Shown here piece by piece: positions 52,112 through 61,571 of a DNA stretch of 64,000 nt; the stretch's first letter is position 1, and every line of letters begins with the position of its first letter. A program made the position numbers and the translations under genes. Source of the stretch: Hahella chejuensis KCTC 2396 (GTDB taxonomy: Bacteria > Pseudomonadota > Gammaproteobacteria > Pseudomonadales > Oleiphilaceae); the NCBI RefSeq assembly GCF_000012985.1, contig NC_007645.1:806001-870000 (forward strand). The letters are read 5' to 3'. The notes under the pieces are model-generated. The model was not told the origin of the DNA, made no database searches, and was given only the letters and a program-made list of their open reading frames with translations.

Positions 52112-52720
52112 ATGCCGATTCACTTTGTTACCGGCTCGCATAATTTCAGGCGGCTTCTATCCTTACTTCTGTTGCTCTTCAGCTGCGTCTGGGCGCTAAC
52201 GGCGCATGCGGACACGATGGAAGAGCGCCGTATCCGCACCAGCCTGAAGTTGTTCCGCGCCATGCTGGCGGCGGATCAGGATATAGAGTCCAAGAAGACC
52301 CACGACGACTATTTGAAAATAGTGCTTATCTACGCCAACAACAGCGCCAAGGCGGAGTTTTATGGCCGCGAACTGCTGGAATTGGGCGAGGGCGAACAAC
52401 AGGCCCGGGTGCGTGGACTCCCCATTCGGGTTGAGATTTCCAACGATTTTGCATTGAGTAAATATCAGACGGCGCCGCCCGCCGGCGTTTTCGTCATCGA
52501 AAAGCTGTTTGATGACGAATTGCGGCAGTTGATCCAATTCGGCGTCGACAAACAGGTGGTGCTCTACTCTCCGTTTGAAGGGGATGTGGCCAAAGGCGTG
52601 TTGGGCGGTCTCGCGGTAGAGGCGCACATTAAGCCCTATATTAATCTGCAGACGCTGGCGGAATCCCAGATTCGTATCAAGGCGTTTTTTCTGAAGGTGG
52701 CGAAAACTTATGGCCCGTGA
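52112..52720 (+). CDS. YfiR-family periplasmic protein
   Basis: Exported 202-residue protein with signal peptide ([22 protein letters not shown]) followed by a YfiR/DUF4154-type domain: [56 protein letters not shown] and [20 protein letters not shown]. In the Pseudomonas YfiBNR system YfiR is a periplasmic inhibitor of a membrane diguanylate cyclase, so a role in gating the kinase downstream is likely. Its stop overlaps the next start by 11 bases. Confidence 0.75.
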   Translation: MPIHFVTGSHNFRRLLSLLLLLFSCVWALTAHADTMEERRIRTSLKLFRAMLAADQDIESKKTHDDYLKIVLIYANNSAKAEFYGRELLELGEGEQQARVRGLPIRVEISNDFALSKYQTAPPAGVFVIEKLFDDELRQLIQFGVDKQVVLYSPFEGDVAKGVLGGLAVEAHIKPYINLQTLAESQIRIKAFFLKVAKTYGP

Positions 52721-55214
52721 CACCCGTGCAGAGCGATCCCGCGTGCCTATCGCCGCCACGCTTGCGTTTTCATTGCTGGCGCTGGCGTTGGAAGGCGTGC
52801 TGGCGGTTTATTGGTTTCTTGGGCTGGAACCCCGCTTAAGCGAAGAAGCGCAGGCGAACGCCCAGATACTGGCGTACTCCCAGGGGGTGGCGCTGGCGGA
52901 TGTGCTGACGGAACACGCTGGTCAGCCGGTGGACCGTGAGCGGGTGGAGCGTGTGATTGATCAGATTCTGCTGCTGACCGATCCAGTGTCGGAGACGCCT
53001 TTCTTCCAGAGCGTGACCCTGGAGCTGGACTACAGCACGTTGAATGCGCCCTCAGGCATTCTGAATCGCACCTGGGGCGTGCGCAAATGCGCAGGTTGCT
53101 ACGCCGCTCAAATTGAGCTGTACTCGAGGGTGACGGATGAGCTTCTGGGCGTTGCGCGCTTTGAAGTCAGCCACCTTTTCTTCAGTAAGCTCAAGCGTAA
53201 TATGCAGCATGCCTTTCTGATGGATGCGTTACTGACGCTATGTCTGTTGTTGATCGCCTGGGTGGTGATCAACATCCTGATACGGAAACTGCGCGCTGAG
53301 ATCGACGCGCGCAAACAGACGGAAAAAGAGCTGATCCTGGCCAAAGAACAGGCTGAAACCGCCAGTGAAGCCAAGAGCTTCTTCGTGGCTAACGTCAGTC
53401 ACGAGATCCGCACGCCCATGAATGCAATACTGGGTATGTGCTATCTGATGCAGCGCACTGATCTGGACGCGAGGCAGACGGATTTTCTCAATCGCATCAA
53501 CGTCGCCGCCAAATCATTGCTGGCGCTAATTAACGACATTCTCGATTTCTCCAAGATTGAAGCGGGCAAGCTCAAGATAGAAAACCGCCCCTTTAGTCTC
53601 GACGGCGTATTGCAACAGCTGGCGCAAATGGAGGCGGCGAAGGCGGCGGAGAAACAACTGGAGCTGATCTTCTCCGTGTCCCAGGATGTGCCGCAGCGCC
53701 TGAAGGGCGACCCGGACCGCTTGGGACAGATCCTGCTCAATCTGGTGAACAACGCCATTAAGTTCACGGAGCGCGGTAAGATTGTGGTGACGGTGCGTCT
53801 GTATAAGAAAGAAGCGGGCGACGAGGGGCCTGTGATGCTGCGCTTCTCTATCCGTGACACTGGCGTCGGTATCGCGCCGAAAAACCTGTCGCGTCTGTTC
53901 GCGGCATTCAGTCAGGTGGACAGCCGTTTGAGCCGCCGTTATGAAGGCACTGGACTGGGGCTCGCTATCTGTAAGCAACTGGTGCAGTTGATGGGAGGGA
54001 AGATCTGGGCGAAGAGTACGCCAGGCAAAGGCAGTACCTTTGTGTTCACGGCCGGTTTTCAGGTGGATACGGATGAGGCGCCGCCGCCACAGGAAGTGAA
54101 AGAAGTCGGCCCGGTGGCTCGTCCGCGGGTATCGGGCAGAGTGCTGGTGGTGGAGGATAATCCGGGTAACCAGGAGGTGGCCCGTCATCTGCTGGGTGAT
54201 CTCGGGCTGCATGTGGACATCTGCAACAACGGCTTGCAGGCCATTAACCGCATCAAAGACGCCCTGTATCGCAAAGAAGGACTCTGGGACCTGATATTCA
54301 TGGATATTCAGATGCCGGAAATGGATGGCTTGCAGGCGACGCAATTGTTGCGCAAACTGCCGGGTCTGGATAAGACGCCGGTTATCGCCATGACGGCGAT
54401 GGCGATCGCCGGTGATAAAGAGCGTTGCCTTAAGGCGGGTATGAATGATTATATTACCAAGCCTATCGACGTGAACCAGTTGTACCGGACGTTAAAAGCC
54501 TGGATGCGGGAAGCGCCTCCGAGCAAGCAGGTGGAAGCGGTCGAGTCTACGGCTGACAAGCCCGTCCGTAAGATCACGGAGAACTCTATCGAGCTGGATT
54601 TGCCAGGGATCGATTGGCAACAGGCGCAAGCGCGCTTCTTGGGTAATATATCCCTATTGCTGCATCTGGTGGTGGATTTTATTGAAAACAACTCTCACGC
54701 TTGCGCCCGCTTGCAGGACATGCTGGATCAGGGCGATGAGCAGGGTGCGGAGCATTTGGCCCATAGTCTGAAAGGCGAAGCCGGCAACCTGGGCGCCGAA
54801 GACGTGTATCAGGCCGCCATGACCCTGGAAAAGGAGATACGCCTGGGGCAGGTCAGAAACGAATCCTTAGTGATGCTGGCCGACGCACTGGACGAAATGT
54901 CTGGTTCCGCGCGTCAGGCGGAACTGCTGTTGCTGGAGCTGGAAAGCAACGGCGAACCCGAGCCGCAGCCCCAGAACGAGGATGGGCTGGTAGCGCGGGG
55001 GGCCTTGCTGGAAATACTGGAGGAGCTGGAAAAACTCATTTCCAGCAATAACTTACGCGCCAGGGACGTCGCTAAAGAAGTCAACGCATACGTATTAAGT
55101 GACGCTGCAAAGAGAGAAAATCAGGATTTGCTATTAAACTTACAGAAGTTGAACTTTAAAGAGGCGCTGGAAGCGTTGAGACGTTTGCGAACCCTGATAC
55201 GAACAGACGATTAG
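52710..55214 (+). CDS. Hybrid sensor histidine kinase with REC and Hpt domains
   Basis: Inner-membrane phosphorelay kinase of 834 residues. Helix 1 (about 14-36), periplasmic region (about 37-172) with an unusual [10 protein letters not shown]-x-x-C pair, helix 2 (about 173-193), coiled coil, HisKA with [13 protein letters not shown] (H231), HATPase ([19 protein letters not shown]), a REC domain ([22 protein letters not shown]) and a C-terminal Hpt domain ([19 protein letters not shown]). It therefore contains a whole His-Asp-His relay. The receiver of the final phosphate is most likely the REC-REC-GGDEF protein encoded 11 bases downstream. Confidence 0.93.
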   Translation: MARDTRAERSRVPIAATLAFSLLALALEGVLAVYWFLGLEPRLSEEAQANAQILAYSQGVALADVLTEHAGQPVDRERVERVIDQILLLTDPVSETPFFQSVTLELDYSTLNAPSGILNRTWGVRKCAGCYAAQIELYSRVTDELLGVARFEVSHLFFSKLKRNMQHAFLMDALLTLCLLLIAWVVINILIRKLRAEIDARKQTEKELILAKEQAETASEAKSFFVANVSHEIRTPMNAILGMCYLMQRTDLDARQTDFLNRINVAAKSLLALINDILDFSKIEAGKLKIENRPFSLDGVLQQLAQMEAAKAAEKQLELIFSVSQDVPQRLKGDPDRLGQILLNLVNNAIKFTERGKIVVTVRLYKKEAGDEGPVMLRFSIRDTGVGIAPKNLSRLFAAFSQVDSRLSRRYEGTGLGLAICKQLVQLMGGKIWAKSTPGKGSTFVFTAGFQVDTDEAPPPQEVKEVGPVARPRVSGRVLVVEDNPGNQEVARHLLGDLGLHVDICNNGLQAINRIKDALYRKEGLWDLIFMDIQMPEMDGLQATQLLRKLPGLDKTPVIAMTAMAIAGDKERCLKAGMNDYITKPIDVNQLYRTLKAWMREAPPSKQVEAVESTADKPVRKITENSIELDLPGIDWQQAQARFLGNISLLLHLVVDFIENNSHACARLQDMLDQGDEQGAEHLAHSLKGEAGNLGAEDVYQAAMTLEKEIRLGQVRNESLVMLADALDEMSGSARQAELLLLELESNGEPEPQPQNEDGLVARGALLEILEELEKLISSNNLRARDVAKEVNAYVLSDAAKRENQDLLLNLQKLNFKEALEALRRLRTLIRTDD

Positions 55215-55225
55215 AGCGACGACCT

Positions 55226-56635
55226 ATGGCTAAGCAACAACCGGCCGGGCGTATTTTGGTGGTGGATGATCAGGCCACCAATATTGAGCTTCTGCATAAC
55301 ATCTTCAAAGAAGTGCACGAAGTGGAGTTCGCCATGACTGGCGAAGAGGCGCTGGAAATGGCGATCCGGGACTTACCGGACATTATCTTGCTTGATATCC
55401 AGTTGCCCGGCATGGATGGCTTTGAAGTATGCCGCAGGCTTAAGAGCAATGCGAATACCCGGCATATTCCCGTCATTTTTCTGACTGCGAAAAATGATGT
55501 GGACGACATGGTCAACGGCTACAAACAAGGCGCCGTGGACTATGTCATCAAACCGTTTAATTGGTTCGAACTCATCGCCAAGGTCAACACTCAACTGGTG
55601 TTGCGGGAAATGAAGTCGGAACTGCGCAACGCCCAGGAGCGGGAAGAGTTATTTCTGCGCCAGATTCAGCTGTCGTTGGAAGAGACCGAACTGACGCTTG
55701 GGGGCGGCAGACCACAAACCAAACAGCGCGTGCTCATCGTGGACGACTCCGTCAGCAATATCGAAACGCTGGCGAGCATGCTGGGGGACGAGTATGAGCT
55801 GTTCTTTGCGGTCAATGGCGAACAGGCCAAGCAGATCGCCCGTGAGGCGCATCCGCACCTGATTATGCTGGATGTAGTGTTGCCGGATACGGACGGCTAT
55901 CAGGTCTGCAAACAGCTGAAGCGCGAACCGGAAACCCGCGATATTCCCATTGTGTTCGTCACTTCACGGGACTCTGCGGAAGACGAGACGCGCGGTTTGG
56001 AAGCCGGCGCCATCGACTATATTATCAAGCCCTATAGCCACTCTATCGTCAAAGCGCGAACGCGTAACTTGCTGGAGCTGGTGCGCAACCGGGACTTGCT
56101 GAAGAAGCTGACATTGACCGACGCGCTCACCGGCGTGCCAAACCGGCGCAATTTCCAGGAAGTCTATCGACGTGAATGGTTCCGCGCCTGCCGGGCGCGA
56201 GAGCCGCTGTCGCTGATCATGATCGACATTGATAACTTTAAGCGATTCAATGATTTCTACGGCCACCCCGCCGGTGACGCCTGTTTACAGAAAGTGGCCA
56301 AAATGATTTATCAAGTGCGCAAGCGCAACACGGATTTTGTCGCTCGCCTGGGGGGAGAAGAGTTCGTAGTCATTCTGCCGGACACGGACGCGGAAGGCGG
56401 GCAGCGCTTCGCTGACGCCATGTTGAACGCCGTGCGCAAACTGGCGATCGCCCATGAGCATAACGACGGCAAGAAAATCGTCACCATCAGCGCAGGTCTG
56501 GTTACTTGCTATCCTGGTCCACACATCAGTCGCGAAAATCTGCTGTCCACCGCCGACGAGTGCCTGTATCAGGCCAAGAAGGAAGGGCGTAACCGGGTAT
56601 GCAGTCGCATGGAGCCGTCGGACGATCCGGCGTAA
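55226..56635 (+). CDS. REC-REC-GGDEF diguanylate cyclase (PleD-like)
   Basis: Response regulator of 469 residues that makes c-di-GMP. Two REC domains: ILVVDDQATNIELL with DIILLDIQLPGMDGFE, and VLIVDDSVSNIETL with LIMLDVVLPDTDGYQ. The GGDEF domain has LTDALTGVPNRRNF, the active-site motif RLGGEEFVVILP and a canonical inhibitory site R-x-x-D (RNTD) five residues upstream. This is the PleD layout, where phosphorylation drives dimerisation and c-di-GMP inhibits through the I-site. It is the last gene of the kinase unit. Confidence 0.95.
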   Translation: MAKQQPAGRILVVDDQATNIELLHNIFKEVHEVEFAMTGEEALEMAIRDLPDIILLDIQLPGMDGFEVCRRLKSNANTRHIPVIFLTAKNDVDDMVNGYKQGAVDYVIKPFNWFELIAKVNTQLVLREMKSELRNAQEREELFLRQIQLSLEETELTLGGGRPQTKQRVLIVDDSVSNIETLASMLGDEYELFFAVNGEQAKQIAREAHPHLIMLDVVLPDTDGYQVCKQLKREPETRDIPIVFVTSRDSAEDETRGLEAGAIDYIIKPYSHSIVKARTRNLLELVRNRDLLKKLTLTDALTGVPNRRNFQEVYRREWFRACRAREPLSLIMIDIDNFKRFNDFYGHPAGDACLQKVAKMIYQVRKRNTDFVARLGGEEFVVILPDTDAEGGQRFADAMLNAVRKLAIAHEHNDGKKIVTISAGLVTCYPGPHISRENLLSTADECLYQAKKEGRNRVCSRMEPSDDPA

Positions 56636-56689
56636 GCTCCACGGCTTGCACAGCCTGCCAATTCACTCTCCATTGGGGTTGCGCCCCGA

Positions 56690-57037
56690 TCACTGGATGC
56701 GGATATTGCCCAGCTTGGACTGCTTGTAAATGGTGTAGGGCAGGGACAAAGTATCAAGCACGCCCGATACGACTATATCCACTACCAGCATGTGCGCCTC
56801 TCCATCCGTGGCCTGCCAGGTGTGGATGGGAGCGGGCGCGCCATGCAGGCGACAGAGGTCATAAGCAACGCCGCTATAAACCCGGGGGATGGACTCGCAA
56901 TGAGTCCCGATTTCGTTGAGATTGCGCGCTGCGACATCATCGCCGCGCATGACAGTGTTTACTGTGCCACAGCCGGTAAAAACCGTGACGGAGACAGCCG
57001 CAAGGCTGCCCAGAATGGCGGTTTTAAATATATTCAT
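56690..57037 (-). CDS. YceK/YidQ-family lipoprotein
   Basis: A 115-residue lipoprotein. The lipobox VFTGC puts the acylated Cys near residue 23, followed by GTVNTVMRGD. YSGVAYDLCRL, VVDIVVSGVLDTLSLPYTIY and KQSKLG match the YceK/YidQ (DUF1375) family of small envelope lipoproteins. I choose ATG 57037, since the longer in-frame extension is a Lys/Asn-rich run from the A+T-rich leader. Function unknown. Confidence 0.8.
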   Translation of the reverse strand: MNIFKTAILGSLAAVSVTVFTGCGTVNTVMRGDDVAARNLNEIGTHCESIPRVYSGVAYDLCRLHGAPAPIHTWQATDGEAHMLVVDIVVSGVLDTLSLPYTIYKQSKLGNIRIQ

Positions 57038-57258
57038 TGTTGGCGGATTAACTGCTGTATTTGTTGTTTGGTTATTGTTTTTCTTTTTCTGTTTTTTCTT
57101 AGTCGGCGCCATGTTGACTGTTGGAAAAGTCTAGCCAAAAAATAAGCCTTTTGGTGTGAATTTCATCAACATTGTCAACCGGACTTGATTATAGAAAAGT
57201 ATTCTAATAAGCGAGTCTGAGATAGACTACCGGCTAATGACCCTATGAAAATCCGCCT

Positions 57259-58347
57259 ATGCAGACGAATCAGAATTTACCGCCTTCCACTGCTAAAGAA
57301 GCCGCTGAGCTGCCGGTTTCCCGCTCCTTGATCTTTTGTCTCGCCAATGAATTGCAATGGGACCAGGCGACGCTGGAGCGGGCGTTGAGTCATGCTGGTT
57401 ATCAGACTTCTCGTTCAGACTGGCTGGCCAGGTGCCGCCTGTTTTTTATGTTGTGCGGCGCGGCGTTGATATTGGCCGGAGTCGCCGCTTTCTTTGCCTT
57501 TAACTGGCAAGATCTGCACAAATTCGCCAAATTCGCTTTGATCCAGACGGGTGTCGTGGCTGGAGCCTGGGGCGCCTGGCGTAAAGGGCTGGATAGCCTC
57601 GTTGGGCGATGCTGTCTGTTCGCCGCCGCGTTTTTGGCGGGCGTCCATCTGGCGGTATATGGTCAGATATATCAGACCGGCGCGGACCCTTATGGACTGT
57701 TTATCGCCTGGGGCGTATTGACCGCGGCCTGGGTCGCAATCGGCCGGCAACCTGGGTTATGGATGCTCGCGACGGTGCTGGCCAACTTGTCTCTGATTCT
57801 GTATTGGACGCAGATGCTTTATCCCCACTCAAGTTGGATCGAAGACTTTGGCGGTCCACTGCTCATGCTCGGTCAGATGGTGTGGGACCAGGGGCTGGCG
57901 TTGTCGCTATTGTTGCTGAATGGTCTGGTGCTCGTCATGTGGGAGCTTTGCGCCGAGCGTGGGGTGAGCTGGATGCAGGGACGCTGGTTTCCCCGCGTCG
58001 TCGCCACTGGCGTACTGGCGTTAATGGCCAGCGCCAGTTTATCGGTGATATTTGACGGTTGGGAGCATGGAGCGCGCTTAGCTCCGTTAACGCCTGTCGG
58101 GTTTGTTGTGGTGGTCGGCGGCTGCCTCTGGTTTTATCAGCGCCGCAAGCCTGACTTACTGGTTCTGGCTGAATGCGCGCTTGCGATCATTTTGGTAGTG
58201 AACTCTTTAATAGCAAGACTTTGGGCGGATTCATTCGAGTTCGCATTGTTCATGGCGCTGCTGGTTATCGGGCAAACCGCCTTCGCTGCGCTATGGTTGC
58301 GTGAGTTGGCGCGTAAGATCCGCAAGGGGGCTCCGCATGCGCGATGA
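57259..58347 (+). CDS. DUF2157 membrane protein
   Basis: Inner-membrane protein of 362 residues. A cytosolic N-terminal helical region (SRSLIFCLANELQWDQATLERAL) is typical of DUF2157, then about eight to ten helices starting RLFFMLCGAALILAGVAAFF. It is the first gene of an operon whose second and third members encode DUF4401 and GDYXXLXY proteins; this trio recurs in many proteobacteria, but its function is unknown. The stop overlaps the next start by 11 bases. Confidence 0.88.
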   Translation: MQTNQNLPPSTAKEAAELPVSRSLIFCLANELQWDQATLERALSHAGYQTSRSDWLARCRLFFMLCGAALILAGVAAFFAFNWQDLHKFAKFALIQTGVVAGAWGAWRKGLDSLVGRCCLFAAAFLAGVHLAVYGQIYQTGADPYGLFIAWGVLTAAWVAIGRQPGLWMLATVLANLSLILYWTQMLYPHSSWIEDFGGPLLMLGQMVWDQGLALSLLLLNGLVLVMWELCAERGVSWMQGRWFPRVVATGVLALMASASLSVIFDGWEHGARLAPLTPVGFVVVVGGCLWFYQRRKPDLLVLAECALAIILVVNSLIARLWADSFEFALFMALLVIGQTAFAALWLRELARKIRKGAPHAR

Positions 58348-59434
58348 TCAATTGACGCTGGCGCAGCTTCTGGAGCGCATGCGGGCGGAGAACCCCGCGA
58401 TTACCACTGCATCGGAAATGCCGACGCCGTTGCAACAACGACTGTTGCAGTATGAGGAGCAGCCCTGGTTCATCAAGGCGCTGGTGGGATTTGGCGCCTG
58501 GCTTGGCAGTTGGCTGTTTATCGCCTTCGCGTTAGGCGTTAGCTTGATGGCTTCCGATGGGGGATATATTGCCCTGGGATTGCTGTTTATAGGCGGCGCT
58601 ACTGTTCTGAGTCGTGTAGTGGATCATCTGTTCGTCAATCAGGTCGCGCTGGCGACCAGCATGGCCGGCCAGCTGATGCTGGGCTTTGGTCTGGAAGAAA
58701 TGAATCTGGTTGACGATGTGGAAGGCATACTGGCGACGCTGATTTTGGTCAATCTGGCGTTGATTCCTTTATTCGCGGACCGCGCACATCGCTTTTTGTC
58801 CATTCTCTTTATCTGTGTGGCGACGGCCATATTGCTTTATATCTACAAGCAACAAGCGCTGATACCTTTTGCGCCGCCTCTATTGGCGGCGGGATTCGCC
58901 TGGCTGACTCTGAATGACTCTCAAAGCGGGTTGCGTCGATACGAAGCCCTGACGTCGCCCCTCGCGGCGGGAATGATTGTCGCTGCGTTAGGATGGTCGC
59001 TATTGTCGGCGGTTTATGTACTGCCGGATCTGCTGGATGACTTTGTGTTTTATCCCAACCCTTGGATCTCCACTCTGGGAATTGCGGCGGTTTTGATCTG
59101 GTCGCTTTGGCGGGTGTTAACCCCTGTCTTCGGTGAAGATAAGCGCGCGCCGGCGGTGTTGATCGCGACGGTGTTGATCGCAGCGGTGACGGCGCATAAC
59201 GCGCCAGGATTGACGGCGGCGTGTCTGGCCCTGGTGGTGGGCGTAGCGCAGCGGCGCACGTTTTATATTGGGTTAGGCGTCGTGTTTCTGTCCGTGTTTC
59301 TGACGGCATATTTCTACGGCATTGAGATAAGCCTGTTGGCGAAGTCTGTCAGCCTTGTCGCTACGGGCGCAGTATTGATCGGCGTACGCAAATTGCTTGA
59401 TCGCATCGGCGTCGAAGAGGAGGCCTCGTCATGA
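58337..59434 (+). CDS. DUF4401 membrane protein
   Basis: Inner-membrane protein of 365 residues with a cytosolic N-terminus (DDQLTLAQLLERMRAENP, QQRLLQYEEQPWFIKALVGFGA) and about ten helices, as in DUF4401. ATG 58337 follows AAGGGGG. It overlaps both neighbours (11 bases before, 4 bases after), so all three proteins should be made in fixed ratio, which suggests a membrane complex. Confidence 0.87.
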   Translation: MRDDQLTLAQLLERMRAENPAITTASEMPTPLQQRLLQYEEQPWFIKALVGFGAWLGSWLFIAFALGVSLMASDGGYIALGLLFIGGATVLSRVVDHLFVNQVALATSMAGQLMLGFGLEEMNLVDDVEGILATLILVNLALIPLFADRAHRFLSILFICVATAILLYIYKQQALIPFAPPLLAAGFAWLTLNDSQSGLRRYEALTSPLAAGMIVAALGWSLLSAVYVLPDLLDDFVFYPNPWISTLGIAAVLIWSLWRVLTPVFGEDKRAPAVLIATVLIAAVTAHNAPGLTAACLALVVGVAQRRTFYIGLGVVFLSVFLTAYFYGIEISLLAKSVSLVATGAVLIGVRKLLDRIGVEEEASS

Positions 59435-59958
59435 CGGAGATGTTACGCAGACGTATTCTCTGGGGCGGCCTGGCGTTGGTGCTGCTGGTATGCAACGGGC
59501 TGATTATCGCCAAAGAAAGACTGCTCGCAAGCGGTGAAACCCTGTTGTTGGAGTTGGCGCCTCGCGACCCCCGCTCGATTATGCAGGGAGACTATATGCG
59601 CCTGCGCTATTCACTCATGCGGGAAATTGACAATGCCTTGGGCGATCAGGAAGACGTGGCGACGGCGGATGGGTATGTGATTGCCACTCTGGATGAAGAT
59701 AGCGTCGCCCGCTTCCAACGTTTGGCGCAATCAGCGGACGAGGCGGGCGCTTCTGAAGTGGCTATGTTGTATCGGATCAGAGGCGGGCGGGTCAAAATTG
59801 CTTCTGACGCGTTCTTCTTTCAGGAAGGGCTTGGCGAATTCTACGAAGCCGCCCGCTATGGAGAGGTTAAAGTGAGTCCTGGCGGCGATGTACTGCTGGT
59901 TGGGCTGCGGGATCGCGACAAGCGCCCCATGCAGCCCGCCTTGATAGACGTGGAATAA
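59431..59958 (+). CDS. GDYXXLXY-motif membrane protein
   Basis: A 175-residue protein with one N-terminal membrane helix (ILWGGLALVLLVCNGLIIA) and a periplasmic domain carrying the name-giving motif GDYMRLRY after RDPRSIMQ. The C-terminus includes FYEAARYGEVKVSPGGDVLLVGLRD. It overlaps the DUF4401 gene by 4 bases and ends one base before the convergent MFS gene stop. Confidence 0.9.
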   Translation: MTEMLRRRILWGGLALVLLVCNGLIIAKERLLASGETLLLELAPRDPRSIMQGDYMRLRYSLMREIDNALGDQEDVATADGYVIATLDEDSVARFQRLAQSADEAGASEVAMLYRIRGGRVKIASDAFFFQEGLGEFYEAARYGEVKVSPGGDVLLVGLRDRDKRPMQPALIDVE

Positions 59959-59959
59959 A

Positions 59960-61264
59960 TTACGCCGCTTTCTCTTCCTTGCTGGCCGCTTCGTCGTTCA
60001 GGGAATCATCCTGATCTGAGCGCGGGTCGAATTCCGCCATGACTGGGGTATTGGGCGTAGTCAGGGTATAGGCCTGATGCTCGTCCAGCGGCACAGCGGT
60101 TCTGACTCTGCGGCGCCATAACAGGAATCCAACCAGAGCGAGCGACACCACGGCGAAGTAAGTGAAAATTCCCTTGGGGCCCATCATCGAAACGAAGGCG
60201 GGCTCCACCAGCGGGCCGGTCATAGCGCCGATGCTGTAAGCGATCAGCAGCCCCTGATTGGCGCTGATCACCTGTTCAGGCTGCAGCTCGTCACAGGCGT
60301 GGCTGAGACTGATGGGATAAATCGAGAACGCAACGCCGCCCAGCAGAAAGATCATCAGCGCCATCATGGCGTTGCTGCCGCCGGCGCCATAGCTCATCAG
60401 GCTCATGATGCTGCTGAGAATCGCCAGGGCCGCCGCCAGCGCCGTCAGCGTCAGACGACGGTCATAACGATCCGAGGCGCGGCCGACGGGATATTGCAGA
60501 GCCATACCGCCCACGATCACCACCGCCATCAGGTTGGCGACCCAGTCCAGATCGTAGCCGGACTGAGTGAAAAACAGCGGCAACAGGCCGTATATCACGC
60601 CCAACACCATCCCTGACATGAAGCTGCTCAGCACGCCTGCCGGCGTGAGTCGAATCAGCTCGATCATGCTCAATGGATGCGGTTCGCCCATTTCCGGCAT
60701 GGCCACGCGTGTAAGGGAAAGCGGCACCACGGACAATGAGGCGGCGATAGCGGCCAGCGCGAAAGGAATCAACGTCAGAGGGTCGATGTACTTCAGCAAC
60801 AACTGGCCGCAGGCCAGCGAAGCGTAGAAAAGAATCATGTAAATCGCCATCACCTTGCCGCGGTTTTCTGATGAGCTGGACACCAGCATCCAGGACTCTA
60901 TCACCACTAACAGGCCGCCGGTGGCGAAACCGCCCAACAGGCGTAGAAAGGCCCAGGTATAGGGCTCCACCACCAGTCCGTACATGATGGCGACGCTTGC
61001 CAGCATGGAGGCGTACGCCGCGTAAGCGCGGATATGACCCACCCGGATGATGAGCTTGGCGTTGACGAATGATCCGATCACCAGGCCGGCGAAATATGCG
61101 GTGGAAATCATGCCGATGGCGAAGGTGGAGGCGCTCTCGGCGGACATGCGCACAGTTAAAAGAGTGGTCAACAGGCCATGGCCGATAACGAAGATCAGCA
61201 TGCTGATGAGAGGGGGCATGACGCCGAGGGCGCCTGAACGGGGGGCTGACATGGTCAGGCTCAT
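59960..61264 (-). CDS. MFS transporter, YcaD-like
   Basis: Inner-membrane transporter of 434 residues with about 12 helices and a cytosolic Asp/Glu-rich tail. YcaD-like landmarks: MISTAYFAGLVIGSFVNAKLIIRVGHIRAYA (motif A region split by the loop), ATGGLLVVIESWML, SSSENRGKVMAIYMILFYASLACGQ and QYPVGRASDRYDRR. A substrate cannot be assigned. The start codon lacks a strong site. It is convergent with the GDYXXLXY operon. Confidence 0.88.
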   Translation of the reverse strand: MSLTMSAPRSGALGVMPPLISMLIFVIGHGLLTTLLTVRMSAESASTFAIGMISTAYFAGLVIGSFVNAKLIIRVGHIRAYAAYASMLASVAIMYGLVVEPYTWAFLRLLGGFATGGLLVVIESWMLVSSSSENRGKVMAIYMILFYASLACGQLLLKYIDPLTLIPFALAAIAASLSVVPLSLTRVAMPEMGEPHPLSMIELIRLTPAGVLSSFMSGMVLGVIYGLLPLFFTQSGYDLDWVANLMAVVIVGGMALQYPVGRASDRYDRRLTLTALAAALAILSSIMSLMSYGAGGSNAMMALMIFLLGGVAFSIYPISLSHACDELQPEQVISANQGLLIAYSIGAMTGPLVEPAFVSMMGPKGIFTYFAVVSLALVGFLLWRRRVRTAVPLDEHQAYTLTTPNTPVMAEFDPRSDQDDSLNDEAASKEEKAA

Positions 61265-61571
61265 AGTGGAAATGAACTCACTTTGGTAAAACAGGAGACA
61301 TGCGCATTTTTCAGGGGACTATAGTGTATGCAGCTATTTATTCAAGTTAGCGCAGGTACGTGAAGATACCTGTAACGGTCGTCATGTTCGGCTGGCGATC
61401 GCTGTTGGATGTGGCTATCTTTTTGTTTTATATGGAAATACTGTTTTTATGACTTTTGTGTAGAAATTGTAATCGGCGATTTACATGCCGATTAACCCGC
61501 TCGATATAAGCGGCGGCGCATTGCCTGAAAAAGGGATAAAAAAGGGCGCCGAAAGACGCCCAAGGCAGGGA
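61265..61571. other. Intergenic region between chitinase and MFS genes
   Basis: 307 bases, A+T rich in the middle. It holds the chitinase terminator (61538-61561) and the MFS promoter region. No gene supported. Confidence 0.6.
61538..61561 (-). terminator. Rho-independent terminator of the chitinase gene
   Basis: On the minus strand GGGCG / CGCCC with an 8-base loop is followed by TTTTTTAT. It lies just past the stop. Confidence 0.75.
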
